A stretch of 64,000 bases of DNA from Desulfofalx alkaliphila DSM 12257 (GTDB taxonomy: Bacteria > Bacillota > Desulfotomaculia > Desulfotomaculales > Desulfohalotomaculaceae). Made by a program: the position numbers and the translations under genes. Positions within the stretch are counted from its first letter, which is position 1; each line of letters begins with the position of its first letter. The notes beneath the pieces were generated by a model. It did no database searches and was not told the DNA's origin. It worked only from the letters and a program-made list of their open reading frames with translations. The DNA lies in contig NZ_JONT01000004.1 of NCBI RefSeq assembly GCF_000711975.1, forward strand, positions 1-64,000. Direction: 5' to 3'. This document shows, in pieces, positions 27,753 through 37,463 of this stretch.

Positions 27753-30700
27753 TTGCAAAGTACGAAGGAAATGATAACCAAATTACTTCCTGATGCAAAG
27801 GTGGCAAAAGTTCAGGTGGATACCCGGCAATGCTGTTGGCACATCCACCTGAACTGTTCTACCCCTCCGGATAAAGAAAGACTGGAAGAAATAAAACAGT
27901 ATTTTTACCGGGTAATGCCTGAGTTAAAAGCGGTTAATTTTACAATAACCACAAAATTAACTGATCAAGAAATTGCGCAAAAACTATCTGAAATATGGGC
28001 TAAAGCAATTAGCTTTGTTATTAAGGGTGTTCCTTCGGCCAAGGGCTGGCTGCAAACTGCCCGGTATAACTACAGGGAAGGCACACTGGCAGTACAACTA
28101 AAGGATAAGTTAGGCATAAAAATGTTACAACAGCGGGATGTTGTTAATCAACTGGCTGAACAGTTTGCCACTGAAATTGGTTTTATACCCAAAATTGAAC
28201 TTTCATGTGATGACAATAAAGACATTGACCGTCAGCCGTCATGGCAAAGCAAAGCAGAAGAAGAGTATGTTAAAAAAATACAGCAGGCTGTGACAGGCTC
28301 TGCCAATACCGCTGACAAGACAAGTAAAAAAAATAACAATGCTAAATCTACACCCGCCGATACGGGTGTTTTTATTGGTCGTGCCATTAAAGAGCAAGCG
28401 GTGAAGTTGGAAAACATCCAAGAGGAAGAGCGGCAGGTGGTGGTCTGCGGTCGGGTATTTGGAGTGGATCTTAAAGAGTTGCGCAGCGGAAGACAATTAT
28501 TAATGTTTAATATAACCGACAACACCGACTCCATAGCTGTAAAGTGTTTTTTGGAAAAGGATAAATCTGAGGGTGCTGCAAAGATCAAAAATGGCAGTTG
28601 GGTGTTGGTAAGGGGCCCGGTACAACATGACCGCTATACTCAAGAGCTTACATTAATGGCCTATGATATTAATGCAAGCTCAGCTCCTGAACGGGTGGAT
28701 GAGGCCAAAGAAAAAAGAGTGGAATTGCACTTACATACCAAGATGAGTGCAATGGATGCCGTACTCGACGCCACCACTGCCATCACACAGGCCGCCCGGT
28801 GGGGGCATCCGGCGGTAGCCATTACAGACCACGGCGTAATACAAGCTTTTCCGGAAGCCTATAGTGCCGGTGAAAAGGCCGGCATAAAGGTGATATACGG
28901 TGTTGAAGCTTATCTAATAGATGACGGTGCACCGGTGGTGGAGAACCCCACTGCCACAGACTTAGCGAACACTGAGTTTGTAGTCTTTGACATTGAGACC
29001 ACCGGACTTCACCCCCGAACCGACGAAATAATTGAAATAGGTGCTTTGAAATTCTCTGGGTTCGAAGTGGTAGATAGCTTTTCAACACTGATACGGCCGA
29101 AAGCAACAATACCCCTAGAAATAGTTAAGCTGACCGGCATCACTGCTGATATGGTTAAAGACGCCCCCGATGCGGCAGCGGCATTGGAAAAATTTCTAGG
29201 CTTTATTGGTGATGCCGTATTGGTTGCTCACAACGCAGCCTTTGATGTGCCTTTTATAAGGGTAAATCTTAAAAAACTGCTAGGGAAGTCGTTAAACAAT
29301 CCTGTGTTGGATACACTGACTTTGTCACGGGCTTTGTATCCCAGTTTAAAAAATCATAAGCTTAAAACACTGTGTGCAGAGTTTAAGGTGCCCTTAGAAA
29401 ACCATCACCGGGCGGTGGATGATGCCGGCGCCACAGGCAAATTGTTAAAAATATTTTTAGATAAATGCATAGATCAAGGTATCAAAAGGCTGGCAGATTT
29501 AAACACGCTAATTGGCAGCGGTAATTTAGATAAAGTAAAGCCTAATCATGTCACCATTTTGGCGCAATCTCAAAAGGGTTTAGAGAACTTATATAATTTG
29601 ATCAGCTTGTCCCATTTAAAATACTTTTACCGGCATCCACGTATACCCAAAAGCCTGCTGGCGTCCTATCGTGAGGGTCTTTTAATTGGTTCAGCCTGCG
29701 AAGCCGGAGAGTTGTTTAGAAGTATTCTTGCCGGTGCACCTGAAGATAAAATTGAAAAGATAGCTTCCTTTTACGATTACCTGGAAATACAACCGGTGGG
29801 CAACAGTGAGTTTTTGGTTAACACCGGTCAGTTACAAAGCATCGATCAGCTAAGGGAAATATACCGGTACATCTACCGGCTGGGTAAAAGGCTGGGCAAG
29901 CCAGTGGTGGCCACCGGAGATGTGCACTTTTTAAATGCTGAGGATGAAATATATCGCCGCATTTTAATGTACGGTCAGGGTTTTGAAGATGCTGAAAAAC
30001 AGCCCCCCCTCTACTTTAAGACCACCAATGAGATGTTGGACGAGTTCTCATATCTTGGAAAAGAGGCTTCATATGAAGTGGTTGTGACAAACCCTAGAGA
30101 GATTGCTGATTCAGTAGATAAGCTACTGCCTGTTCCCCTGGAACCTTATCCCCCTAAAATTGAAGGGGCAGAGCAGCAAATTACAAATATGGCTGAGCAA
30201 GGGGCACAGGAACTATACGGAAATCCGCTACCGGCCATTGTGAAAGAAAGGCTGGATAAAGAGTTAAAATCCATTATCGGCAACGGATTTGCCGTTTTAT
30301 ATCTTATTGCCCATAAGCTTGTAAAAAAGTCTATGGATGATGGGTATTTAGTTGGCTCCAGGGGTTCCGTCGGTTCCTCCCTGGTGGCCACCCTAACCGG
30401 CATAACTGAGGTTAACCCTTTACCCCCCCATTACCGGTGCCCCCGGTGCAAATTTAGCCGGTTTGTAGAAGACGGCAGTTATGGTAGCGGGGCGGATATG
30501 CCTGATGAAGAATGCCCAAATTGCGGCAGTGTTTTAAAAAAAGATGGGCATGATATTCCCTTTGAAGTTTTTATGGGCTTTGAGGGAGATAAGGTGCCGG
30601 ATATAGATTTGAACTTTTCCGGTGAGTATCAACCCCGGGCTCATAAATACACAGAGGAGTTATTTGGCAAGGATAAGGTGTTTAGGGCCGGTACCATAGG

Positions 30701-32018
30701 TACCATAGCCGAAAAAACAGCCTATGGTTTTGTGAAAAAATATCTTGATGAAAAAAAATTGGTTAAACGGGAAGCGGAAATTAACCGCTTAGTGAATGGT
30801 TGCACCGGAGTTAAACGCACCACCGGACAGCACCCCGGAGGTATGATGGTTGTGCCTAAGGATATAGATGTGCACAAAATTACACCGTTACAACATCCGG
30901 CTGACGATAAGAAAAGTGGTATTATCACCACCCATTTCGACTATCATTCCATTCATGACTGCCTGATAAAATTAGATATTTTAGGACATGATGATCCCAC
31001 TGTTATTAAAATGTTGGAAGACCTTACCGGTGTAAAGGCCCAAGAGATACCCTTGGATGATCCAGAAACACTAAGCTTATTTTATAGCACCCATGCCTTA
31101 GGTGTCACTCCGGAACAAATTCGATCTCAGGTGGGGTCCTATGCCATCCCTGAATTTGGTACAAAATTTGTACGCCAAATGTTGGTTGATACAAAGCCAA
31201 AGACATTCAGTGAACTGGTGCGTATTTCCGGTTTTTCACACGGCACTGATGTGTGGCTGAACAACGCCCAAGATCTAATTAAAGAGGGTGTTTGTCAGTT
31301 ATCCGAGGCTATTTCTGCCCGGGATGATATTATGGTCTATCTTATTTATCAAGGACTACCACCTAAACAGGCATTTAAAATAATGGAGAAGGTACGTAAG
31401 GGTAGAGGAGTGGATGAAGAGGACGCAGAATCAATGCGCAGCCACGGCGTTCCCCAGTGGTATATAGAGTCATGTCGCAAAATCAAGTACATGTTCCCAA
31501 AGGCCCATGCTGTTGCTTATGTGATGATGGCTTTTCGGATAGCATGGTTTAAGGTAAATTACCCTAAGGAGTTTTATGCCACTTATTTTACAGTGCGAGC
31601 CGATGATTTTGATGCAGATCACATTATAGGCGGCCAACAGGCTGTACTTAAGGCCATTGAAGAAATAGAAGCAAAGGGAGTGACTGCATCAACAAAGGAA
31701 AAAAACATGCTTACAATTTTAGAAGTGGCATTGGAGATGTATGCCCGGGGTATAAACTTTCAAAGGGTGGACCTAAAACGTTCACATTCCACTAAGTTTT
31801 TAATTGTAGGCGAAGAACTGCTGCCACCTTTGATGGCACTGCAAGGACTAGGTGAGTCTGCTGCCAAAAGTATAGTGAAAGCCCGGGAAGAATCACCCTT
31901 TACTTCAATAGAAGATTTAAGAAACCGAGCTAAGGTGTCGAAAACCGTAATTGAAATTATGGAAAACCATGGTTGTTTACAAGGCATGGATCAAACTGAT
32001 CAATTGAGCTTATTTTAA
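27753..32018 (+). CDS. polC: DNA polymerase III alpha subunit, PolC type
   Basis: Main replicative polymerase of low-GC Gram-positives with built-in proofreading. An N-terminal domain and an OB fold (about residues 225-315) precede the PHP domain (VELHLHTKMSAMDA near 325), which is interrupted by the DnaQ-like 3'-5' exonuclease (VVFDIETTGLHPRTDEI near 410, ending with H-x-A-x-x-D in HHRAVDDAGAT). The polymerase core follows, with a four-Cys zinc site (CPRC...CPNC, about 900-930) and catalytic PDIDLNFSGEYQ. A helix-hairpin-helix lies near the end. The 1421-residue length is normal. It starts at TTG 27753 after GGGAGG. Confidence 0.97.
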   Translation: MQSTKEMITKLLPDAKVAKVQVDTRQCCWHIHLNCSTPPDKERLEEIKQYFYRVMPELKAVNFTITTKLTDQEIAQKLSEIWAKAISFVIKGVPSAKGWLQTARYNYREGTLAVQLKDKLGIKMLQQRDVVNQLAEQFATEIGFIPKIELSCDDNKDIDRQPSWQSKAEEEYVKKIQQAVTGSANTADKTSKKNNNAKSTPADTGVFIGRAIKEQAVKLENIQEEERQVVVCGRVFGVDLKELRSGRQLLMFNITDNTDSIAVKCFLEKDKSEGAAKIKNGSWVLVRGPVQHDRYTQELTLMAYDINASSAPERVDEAKEKRVELHLHTKMSAMDAVLDATTAITQAARWGHPAVAITDHGVIQAFPEAYSAGEKAGIKVIYGVEAYLIDDGAPVVENPTATDLANTEFVVFDIETTGLHPRTDEIIEIGALKFSGFEVVDSFSTLIRPKATIPLEIVKLTGITADMVKDAPDAAAALEKFLGFIGDAVLVAHNAAFDVPFIRVNLKKLLGKSLNNPVLDTLTLSRALYPSLKNHKLKTLCAEFKVPLENHHRAVDDAGATGKLLKIFLDKCIDQGIKRLADLNTLIGSGNLDKVKPNHVTILAQSQKGLENLYNLISLSHLKYFYRHPRIPKSLLASYREGLLIGSACEAGELFRSILAGAPEDKIEKIASFYDYLEIQPVGNSEFLVNTGQLQSIDQLREIYRYIYRLGKRLGKPVVATGDVHFLNAEDEIYRRILMYGQGFEDAEKQPPLYFKTTNEMLDEFSYLGKEASYEVVVTNPREIADSVDKLLPVPLEPYPPKIEGAEQQITNMAEQGAQELYGNPLPAIVKERLDKELKSIIGNGFAVLYLIAHKLVKKSMDDGYLVGSRGSVGSSLVATLTGITEVNPLPPHYRCPRCKFSRFVEDGSYGSGADMPDEECPNCGSVLKKDGHDIPFEVFMGFEGDKVPDIDLNFSGEYQPRAHKYTEELFGKDKVFRAGTIGTIAEKTAYGFVKKYLDEKKLVKREAEINRLVNGCTGVKRTTGQHPGGMMVVPKDIDVHKITPLQHPADDKKSGIITTHFDYHSIHDCLIKLDILGHDDPTVIKMLEDLTGVKAQEIPLDDPETLSLFYSTHALGVTPEQIRSQVGSYAIPEFGTKFVRQMLVDTKPKTFSELVRISGFSHGTDVWLNNAQDLIKEGVCQLSEAISARDDIMVYLIYQGLPPKQAFKIMEKVRKGRGVDEEDAESMRSHGVPQWYIESCRKIKYMFPKAHAVAYVMMAFRIAWFKVNYPKEFYATYFTVRADDFDADHIIGGQQAVLKAIEEIEAKGVTASTKEKNMLTILEVALEMYARGINFQRVDLKRSHSTKFLIVGEELLPPLMALQGLGESAAKSIVKAREESPFTSIEDLRNRAKVSKTVIEIMENHGCLQGMDQTDQLSLF

Positions 32019-32024
32019 TTTAAT

Positions 32025-32052
32025 TATGTATATTAATTTATGTATATTAATT
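32025..32052 (+). repeat. 14-bp tandem repeat
   Basis: The unit TATGTATATTAATT occurs twice head-to-tail in the AT-rich gap after polC, about 50 bp upstream of the rimP promoter. The significance is unknown; it may be an AT-rich upstream or protein-binding element. Confidence 0.6.
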
Positions 32053-32100
32053 TTTAAATAGGCAATAATGTGCACATAATAGTCCTGTGTAACATAACAC

Positions 32101-32129
32101 TTGTAAACAACTGGTTATTATGGTATACT
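32101..32129 (+). promoter_or_regulatory. Sigma-A promoter of the rimP-nusA-infB operon
   Basis: TTGTAA (32101-32106) and TATACT (32124-32129) are separated by exactly 17 bp. Transcription would start near 32136, about 90 bases before rimP, including the attenuator-like hairpin at 32163. Confidence 0.65.
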
Positions 32130-32162
32130 ACCTTTGGTTTGAATCAATTAGGAAGTTTTTCG

Positions 32163-32189
32163 AAGGAGTGGGGGTTGCGCCCACTCTTT
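32163..32189 (+). promoter_or_regulatory. Attenuator-like hairpin in the rimP leader
   Basis: GAGTGGG (32166-32172) pairs with CCCACTC (32180-32186), extended by A-T pairs, and is followed by TTTCCTATT. A terminator-like hairpin in front of rimP/nusA operons is common in Firmicutes and is thought to tune expression; the role here is inferred. Confidence 0.6.
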
Positions 32190-32226
32190 CCTATTATCAC
32201 GAGGTACTGGAAAGGGGCCCCGTTAA

Positions 32227-32688
32227 ATGAGCAAATCTAAAGTAACTGCACAGGTTGCAGAATTTGCTAAACCTATAGTAGAGGAAATGAATTTAGAGTT
32301 GGTGGATGTTGAGTACGTAAAAGAGGGAGCAAATTGGTATTTGCGGATATATATAGATAAAGAAGGCGGGGTTGATTTAGATGATTGTCAGGCAGTGTCA
32401 CAACGATTAGACAGCATACTGGATGAAAAAGACCCCATACCTCAATCCTACATTTTAGAAGTATCTTCACCCGGCATTGAAAGGCCGTTAAAAAAACCTG
32501 ATGATTACCGCCGTTTTGCCGGCAAAAAAGTTGCAATAAGTACATATGAGCCGTTGAACGGGCGTAAAAAATTTACCGCTAAGTTGTTGGGCTTTGACCA
32601 AACAGGTGTACAACTGGAACTTGATAACCAGCAAGTAACAATTCCAATGGAAAAAATTGCTTCGGCGAAGCTGGTGGTAGAATTTTAA
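32227..32688 (+). CDS. rimP: Ribosome maturation factor RimP
   Basis: RimP assists late 30S assembly around S12. N-terminal KPIVEEMNLELVDVEYVKEG and WYLRIYIDKEGGVDLDDC, then YILEVSSPGIERPLKKPDDY, are diagnostic, and the C-terminal SH3-like domain ends with EKIASAKLVVEF. The 153-residue length is normal. It starts at ATG 32227 after GAAAGGGG. First gene of the classical nusA-infB operon. Confidence 0.97.
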   Translation: MSKSKVTAQVAEFAKPIVEEMNLELVDVEYVKEGANWYLRIYIDKEGGVDLDDCQAVSQRLDSILDEKDPIPQSYILEVSSPGIERPLKKPDDYRRFAGKKVAISTYEPLNGRKKFTAKLLGFDQTGVQLELDNQQVTIPMEKIASAKLVVEF

Positions 32689-32711
32689 TGTTGCTGTAGG
32701 AGGAGCTACAA

Positions 32712-33911
32712 ATGAATACTGAGTTTTTAGATGCATTACATGATCTGGAAAAGGAAAAGGGCATATCGGTGGATATCTTGTTGGATGCCATAGAAGCCGC
32801 ACTGCTAACTGCCTATAAACGAAACTTTGGCTCTGTTCAAAATGCTAAAGTTACTATTGATAGGGATACTGGGGATTTTAGGGTGTACTCCCAAAGGCTA
32901 GTAACTGATAAAGTTGAAGATGAACGAATGGAAATATCTCTTGAAGACGCCCGGGCAATTAATCCAAATTACAGCCTGGGCGATGTTGTGGAAACAGAAG
33001 TCACACCCAAGAACTTTGGTCGCATAGCCGCTCAAACTGCTAAACAAGTTGTGGTGCAGAGAATTCGGGAAGCAGAACGAAATATTATTTATGATGAGTA
33101 CGTAGACCGTGAAGGTGATATTATCACCGGGGTTATTCAACGCATTGAACAGCGCAATGCATATATTGAATTGGGAAAAACCGAGGCTGTGCTTGCACCC
33201 TCAGAACAAATACCCGGAGAAAACTTATATCCGGGCATGAGACTTAAATGTTATATTGTAGAAGTGAGAAAGACCACTAAGGGACCGCAGATAATGGTTT
33301 CCCGCACCCATCCGGGGCTGCTAAAGAGACTTTTTGAATTAGAGGTGCCGGAATTGCATGAGGGTGTGGTGGAGTTAAAGTCTGTTTCCCGTGAAGCGGG
33401 CTCCCGATCAAAAATAGCAGTTTATTCTAAAGATGAGAACGTAGACCCTGTGGGTGCCTGTGTAGGTCCTAAGGGAATGAGAGTGCAGAGTATTGTCAAT
33501 GAACTAAATGGGGAAAAGATTGATATAGTAAAATGGGACCCAGACCCTTCGAAATTTGTGGCTAATTCCCTTTCACCTTCTAAGGTGGTGGCTGTTGAAA
33601 TATGGGAAGATGAGAAGGTGGCGCGGGTAATTGTTCCGGATTACCAATTATCACTTGCCATAGGAAAAGAGGGGCAAAATGCCAGATTGGCAGCTAAGTT
33701 AAGCGGCTGGAAAATTGACATTAAGAGTGAAAGCCAGATGAAAGAAATTTACCCCCAGTATGGTGAAACATCTGACTATTATGATGAAGATAGTTATGAT
33801 GATTATACTGAAGGGTATGATGATGATCTGTCTGATGAATACCTTGATGATAATTCCGGTGAACCGGTGGATGTTGAAGAAAACATTGTTGATGAAGAAG
33901 TGCCAAAATAA
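32712..33911 (+). CDS. nusA: Transcription termination/antitermination factor NusA
   Basis: NusA binds RNA polymerase and RNA, affecting pausing, termination and antitermination. The N-terminal polymerase-binding domain is followed by S1 (about 135-200) and two KH domains ([18 protein letters not shown] and [19 protein letters not shown]). The core ends near residue 350. A Tyr/Asp/Glu-rich tail of about 45 residues follows ([19 protein letters not shown]), which is not part of the conserved fold and resembles an acidic regulatory tail. GGAGGAG precedes ATG 32712. Confidence 0.97.
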   Translation: MNTEFLDALHDLEKEKGISVDILLDAIEAALLTAYKRNFGSVQNAKVTIDRDTGDFRVYSQRLVTDKVEDERMEISLEDARAINPNYSLGDVVETEVTPKNFGRIAAQTAKQVVVQRIREAERNIIYDEYVDREGDIITGVIQRIEQRNAYIELGKTEAVLAPSEQIPGENLYPGMRLKCYIVEVRKTTKGPQIMVSRTHPGLLKRLFELEVPELHEGVVELKSVSREAGSRSKIAVYSKDENVDPVGACVGPKGMRVQSIVNELNGEKIDIVKWDPDPSKFVANSLSPSKVVAVEIWEDEKVARVIVPDYQLSLAIGKEGQNARLAAKLSGWKIDIKSESQMKEIYPQYGETSDYYDEDSYDDYTEGYDDDLSDEYLDDNSGEPVDVEENIVDEEVPK

Positions 33912-33923
33912 GGGGAGGATGTT

Positions 33924-34196
33924 ATGGCTAAGGTACGAAAAAAGCCTTTCCGCATGTGTGTGGGATGTCAAGAGATGAAGATAAAAAAAGACTTGATACG
34001 CATCGTGCGCACCCCCGACGAAACGATAGAAATAGATTACACCGGCAAAAAATCAGGCCGGGGGGCTTATATATGCCCCCAACAGCAGTGTCTTGAAAAG
34101 GCAAGAAAAGGCAATAGATTGGAAAAGGCACTTAAACATAGTGTTAGCAGCGAGGTATATGAAAAACTGCTGCAGGAGTTGGAATCAAGTGAATAA
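33924..34196 (+). CDS. rnpM: RNase P modulator RnpM (YlxR)
   Basis: YlxR family, 90 residues; the Bacillus protein has been reported to bind RNase P RNA and was renamed RnpM. The signature RMCVGCQEMK is at the N-terminus and SGRGAYICPQ follows in the middle, with a basic C-terminal half. GGGGAGG precedes ATG 33924. It is placed between nusA and the L7Ae-like gene as in most Firmicutes, whose start lies inside its last codons. Confidence 0.95.
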   Translation: MAKVRKKPFRMCVGCQEMKIKKDLIRIVRTPDETIEIDYTGKKSGRGAYICPQQQCLEKARKGNRLEKALKHSVSSEVYEKLLQELESSE

Positions 34197-34500
34197 AAAG
34201 GCAGTCAATTTATTAGGTCTTTGCCAGCGTGCAGGAAAACTATTAACAGGTGATTATCAGGTTAAATCAGCCATTAAGAGCGGAAGGGCTCTGCTGGTAC
34301 TGCTGGCTACCGATGCTTCCCAGCGTACCAAAAAGGAATATCTATACATGGGGAAGGCTAACAAGGTTCCTGTGATTGAAACCGGCACCAAAGCGGAATA
34401 TGGTGTGTTGGCCGGTAAAACACCTAGAGCGGCATTGGCGGTGATAGATAATAACTTTGCTAAGGGTATTTCTGAGGTAATTGTTAGGGGAGAGGCGTGA
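34189..34500 (+). CDS. ylxQ: L7Ae-family ribosomal/K-turn RNA-binding protein YlxQ
   Basis: A 103-residue L7Ae/L30e/S12e-type protein that binds kink-turn RNA; the partner is uncertain. LLGLCQRAGKLLTGDYQVKSAI, the GRALLVLLATDAS strand and the C-terminal AVIDNNFAKGI are typical. GTG 34189 lies ten bases after AGGAG and overlaps the rnpM stop by eight bases; a longer frame starting at 34093 overlaps rnpM heavily and is not supported. Part of the nusA-infB operon. Confidence 0.92.
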   Translation: MNKKAVNLLGLCQRAGKLLTGDYQVKSAIKSGRALLVLLATDASQRTKKEYLYMGKANKVPVIETGTKAEYGVLAGKTPRAALAVIDNNFAKGISEVIVRGEA

Positions 34501-34532
34501 CAATGTTGCGCTAATCTTACGGAGGTGGATAT

Positions 34533-37049
34533 ATGACAAAAAAACGTGTACATGAACTTGCCAAAGAGCTTAATGTTGAGAGTAAAGATGTTATAAATAA
34601 ATTATCTTCCCTTGGAGTCACAGTAAAGTCTGTTCTGGCCACAGTGGAAGAACAATATGTTGAAAAGTTAAAAGCCATGATGGAACCTAAAAAAAGCCAT
34701 GACGTAAAAGGTTCAGAACGTAAAAAGAAAGAACACAATCGAGGACCTGGATTGGTGGACAGGGTACCGTCCAGACCACCGGATCGCCGTTTTGATGAAC
34801 GCAAATCTGAACAGGCCGGTAACACCCGCCAGGGACAAAGCGGACAAAAAGGCCAGCATCAATCTAAACAGGGCAAGGCTGCCAGCCGTGGCGGCCAACA
34901 GGGCAGACCGGGCAATCGTGGTGGCCAACAAGGAAAAGCTGATCGCGGCGGTCAGCAGGGTAGACCCGGCAGTCGCGGTGGCCAACCGGGTAAAACTGCA
35001 TCCCGTGACAGTCAACAAGGTAAACAGCTGGCACAACATAAAAGGACTTCTAAAGATAAAGAGATAGCAATTCCTAAACCGGATCCGGTGGTGAGTGCAC
35101 AGGCCAAGGCCAAGGCCCAAGAACGACCGAGGCCTGAACAAAGAGGAAAAGCAAATAAAATGGCCAATAAAGACCGCTGGATAGAACAAAAGGAACGGCA
35201 GGAGAAATTTAAATCCCAAAAACGCCGGCCTCAAAAGAAAAGGTTCGATAAGAAATCACAGGAAAAGCAGCAACCGGGACAACCCGTAGAGAAGAAACCA
35301 ATAACCATTGGCGAAAGTCTTACTGTACAAGAGCTGGCTGAAAAGCTGCGCCGTACTGCTGCCGATGTTATTAAGACGCTGATGGGCATGGGTTTAATGG
35401 CCACAATTAACCAGGAAATAGATGCTGATACTGCAACCATAGTGGCCAACGAATTTGGTTATGATACCATTGTAAAAGTTAAAGAAGATATTGAAGAATT
35501 GGTGATGGCTGAGCCGGAGGATGACAGTGAAGAACTTGAGCTGCGTCCACCTGTGGTTACAGTGATGGGTCATGTTGACCATGGGAAAACCTCTTTACTG
35601 GATGCCATACGGGAGGCAAATGTAACTGCCACTGAAGCCGGAGGCATAACACAACATATAGGCGCTTACCAGGTAGAGAAAAACGGTAAAAAGATTACTT
35701 TTTTAGACACGCCGGGACACGCAGCCTTTACAGCCATGCGCGCCCGTGGGGCAAAGGTGACGGATATTGCTATTTTGGTGGTTGCAGCAGATGACGGTGT
35801 AATGCCCCAAACCGTAGAAGCTATTAACCATGCTAAGGCAGCGGATGTACCGATAATTGTGGCCATCAATAAAATTGATAAACCGCAGGCAGCACCGGAC
35901 AGAGTACGCCAGGAACTGACTCAGCATGGATTGGTGGTAGAACAATGGGGTGGCGATGTTATCAGTGTAGAAGTATCGGCCCTTAAACAAACCGGCTTAG
36001 AGGAACTGCTGGAAATGATTTTGCTGGTATCCGAGATATCTGAGTTAAAAGCAAACCCCAACAGACTGGCCCGTGGAACTGTAGTAGAAGCAGAATTAGA
36101 CAAGGGACGTGGCCCAGTTGCCACTGTCTTGGTGCAAAACGGCACCTTAAAAGTAGGCGATCCTGTGGTGGTAGGCCGTGCCTATGGCCGTGTTAGAGCA
36201 ATGATGGATTACTTCGGCAGGAGAGTGAAAAAGGCAGGACCTTCTACTCCAGTTGAAGTGCTTGGGCTGAATGATGTTCCTGAAGCCGGTGATATTTTAG
36301 TTGCAGTTGAAGACGAAAAAATTGCCCGGGCAGTGGCAGAGAAACGTCAAAACCGCAAACGGGAAGAAGAAATGAAATTAACCAATAAACTTTCACTGGA
36401 TGACCTGTTTAAACATATCAAAGCAGGTAATATAAAAGAGCTGCCCATTATTATTAAAGCCGATGTACAGGGCTCTGTGGAAGCCTTAAGCCAGTCGCTG
36501 GAACGTTTATCAAACGAGGAAGTAAAGATCACAATGGTGCATGGGGGAGTAGGTGCAATCACTGAGACTGATATAATGCTGGCATCTGCCTCTAATGCAA
36601 TTATCATTGGTTTTAACGTAAGACCTGACGTTAATGCCCGCAAGGCTGCGGAGACTGAAAATGTGGATATTAGGTTGTACCAAGTAATATACAGTGCCAT
36701 TGAAGACATGAAGGCGGCCATGAGTGGTCTGTTAGATCCTGAATATAAAGAAGTGGTCATCGGCAGAGTTGAGGTTCGAAAAACCTTCAAGGTTTCGAGA
36801 ATTGGTACCATTGCAGGAAGTTATGTTTTAGAAGGTAAAATCACCCGTGATTCAGGAGTACGGGTAATAAGGGACGGAATTGTTATTCACGAAGGTAAAA
36901 TTGAAGCCTTAAAGCGCTTTAAAGATGATGCTAAAGAAGTGCCCCAGGGTTATGAATGTGGTATTACTCTTGAAAAATTTAATGATTTTCAAGAGGGCGA
37001 TATAATCGAGCCCTTTGTTATTGAAGAGGTAAAAAGGGAATTGGCCTAA
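34533..37049 (+). CDS. infB: Translation initiation factor IF-2
   Basis: GTPase that places initiator tRNA on the 30S subunit and promotes subunit joining. A short N-terminal IF2N domain (residues 1-50) is followed by a long basic linker (about 60-255) containing Arg-Gly-Gly-Gln repeats, a second IF2N domain (about 265-315), the G domain ([28 protein letters not shown]) and beta-barrel and C-terminal fMet-tRNA-binding domains. The 838-residue length is within the wide family range owing to the linker. GGAGGTGG precedes ATG 34533. Confidence 0.97.
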   Translation: MTKKRVHELAKELNVESKDVINKLSSLGVTVKSVLATVEEQYVEKLKAMMEPKKSHDVKGSERKKKEHNRGPGLVDRVPSRPPDRRFDERKSEQAGNTRQGQSGQKGQHQSKQGKAASRGGQQGRPGNRGGQQGKADRGGQQGRPGSRGGQPGKTASRDSQQGKQLAQHKRTSKDKEIAIPKPDPVVSAQAKAKAQERPRPEQRGKANKMANKDRWIEQKERQEKFKSQKRRPQKKRFDKKSQEKQQPGQPVEKKPITIGESLTVQELAEKLRRTAADVIKTLMGMGLMATINQEIDADTATIVANEFGYDTIVKVKEDIEELVMAEPEDDSEELELRPPVVTVMGHVDHGKTSLLDAIREANVTATEAGGITQHIGAYQVEKNGKKITFLDTPGHAAFTAMRARGAKVTDIAILVVAADDGVMPQTVEAINHAKAADVPIIVAINKIDKPQAAPDRVRQELTQHGLVVEQWGGDVISVEVSALKQTGLEELLEMILLVSEISELKANPNRLARGTVVEAELDKGRGPVATVLVQNGTLKVGDPVVVGRAYGRVRAMMDYFGRRVKKAGPSTPVEVLGLNDVPEAGDILVAVEDEKIARAVAEKRQNRKREEEMKLTNKLSLDDLFKHIKAGNIKELPIIIKADVQGSVEALSQSLERLSNEEVKITMVHGGVGAITETDIMLASASNAIIIGFNVRPDVNARKAAETENVDIRLYQVIYSAIEDMKAAMSGLLDPEYKEVVIGRVEVRKTFKVSRIGTIAGSYVLEGKITRDSGVRVIRDGIVIHEGKIEALKRFKDDAKEVPQGYECGITLEKFNDFQEGDIIEPFVIEEVKRELA
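34884..35024 (+). repeat. Arg-Gly-Gly-Gln repeat array in IF-2
   Basis: Codons 118-164 of infB encode about five imperfect copies of a 9-10 residue unit of the form RGGQQGRPG or RGGQQGK, with degeneration towards the end (SRDSQQGK). The DNA copies share CGTGGCGGCCAACAGGG-like sequence but differ at third positions. Low-complexity RGG stretches are flexible and RNA-binding in other proteins. Confidence 0.85.
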
Positions 37050-37100
37050 GAAGTATTGGGAACACTAATTTAGTCACAATCTTATGGGAGGTGTGTTGGA

Positions 37101-37463
37101 TTGTCACACCGTACAGGAAGATTAGCGGAGGAAATTAAAAGAGAAGTTTCTTCTATCATTCAAATGGATATGAAAGATCCCCGTGTCGGCTTTGTGAGCA
37201 TTACTTCTGTGGAAGTTTCGGGGGATCTACGTCATGCCAACATTTATATCAGTGTAATGGGCAATGAGCAACAAGGCAGCGATACATTAAAAGCCTTAAA
37301 AAAAGCCCAGGGCTATATTCGCAGTGAATTAGGAAAAAGAATAAAACTGCGCCATACACCGGAGTTAAACTTTAAGTTAGATGACTCAATAAGCCATGGG
37401 GTTAAGGTGATGAAACTACTACAAGAAGTTAAGGGTGAAGGGGAACGTCCAGCCAATGAATAG
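37101..37463 (+). CDS. rbfA: Ribosome-binding factor A
   Basis: RbfA is a cold-shock assembly factor acting on the 16S 5' helix. RLAEEIKREVSSIIQMDMKD, PRVGFVSITSVEVSGDLRHA and GYIRSELGKRIKLRHTPEL are conserved and form the KH-like fold. The 120-residue length is normal. It starts at TTG 37101 after GGGAGGTGTG. Its last eight bases overlap nrnA. Confidence 0.96.
   Translation: MSHRTGRLAEEIKREVSSIIQMDMKDPRVGFVSITSVEVSGDLRHANIYISVMGNEQQGSDTLKALKKAQGYIRSELGKRIKLRHTPELNFKLDDSISHGVKVMKLLQEVKGEGERPANE

Noticed and set aside
34093-34188. Upstream extension of the ylxQ frame
   Set aside because: It would overlap rnpM by about 100 bases; AGGAG and GTG 34189 give the normal L7Ae-family N-terminus.
34713-35234. 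173-codon minus-strand frame over infB
   Set aside because: It is opposite the RGG repeat region of IF-2; the long open frame results from the biased codons of the repeat.
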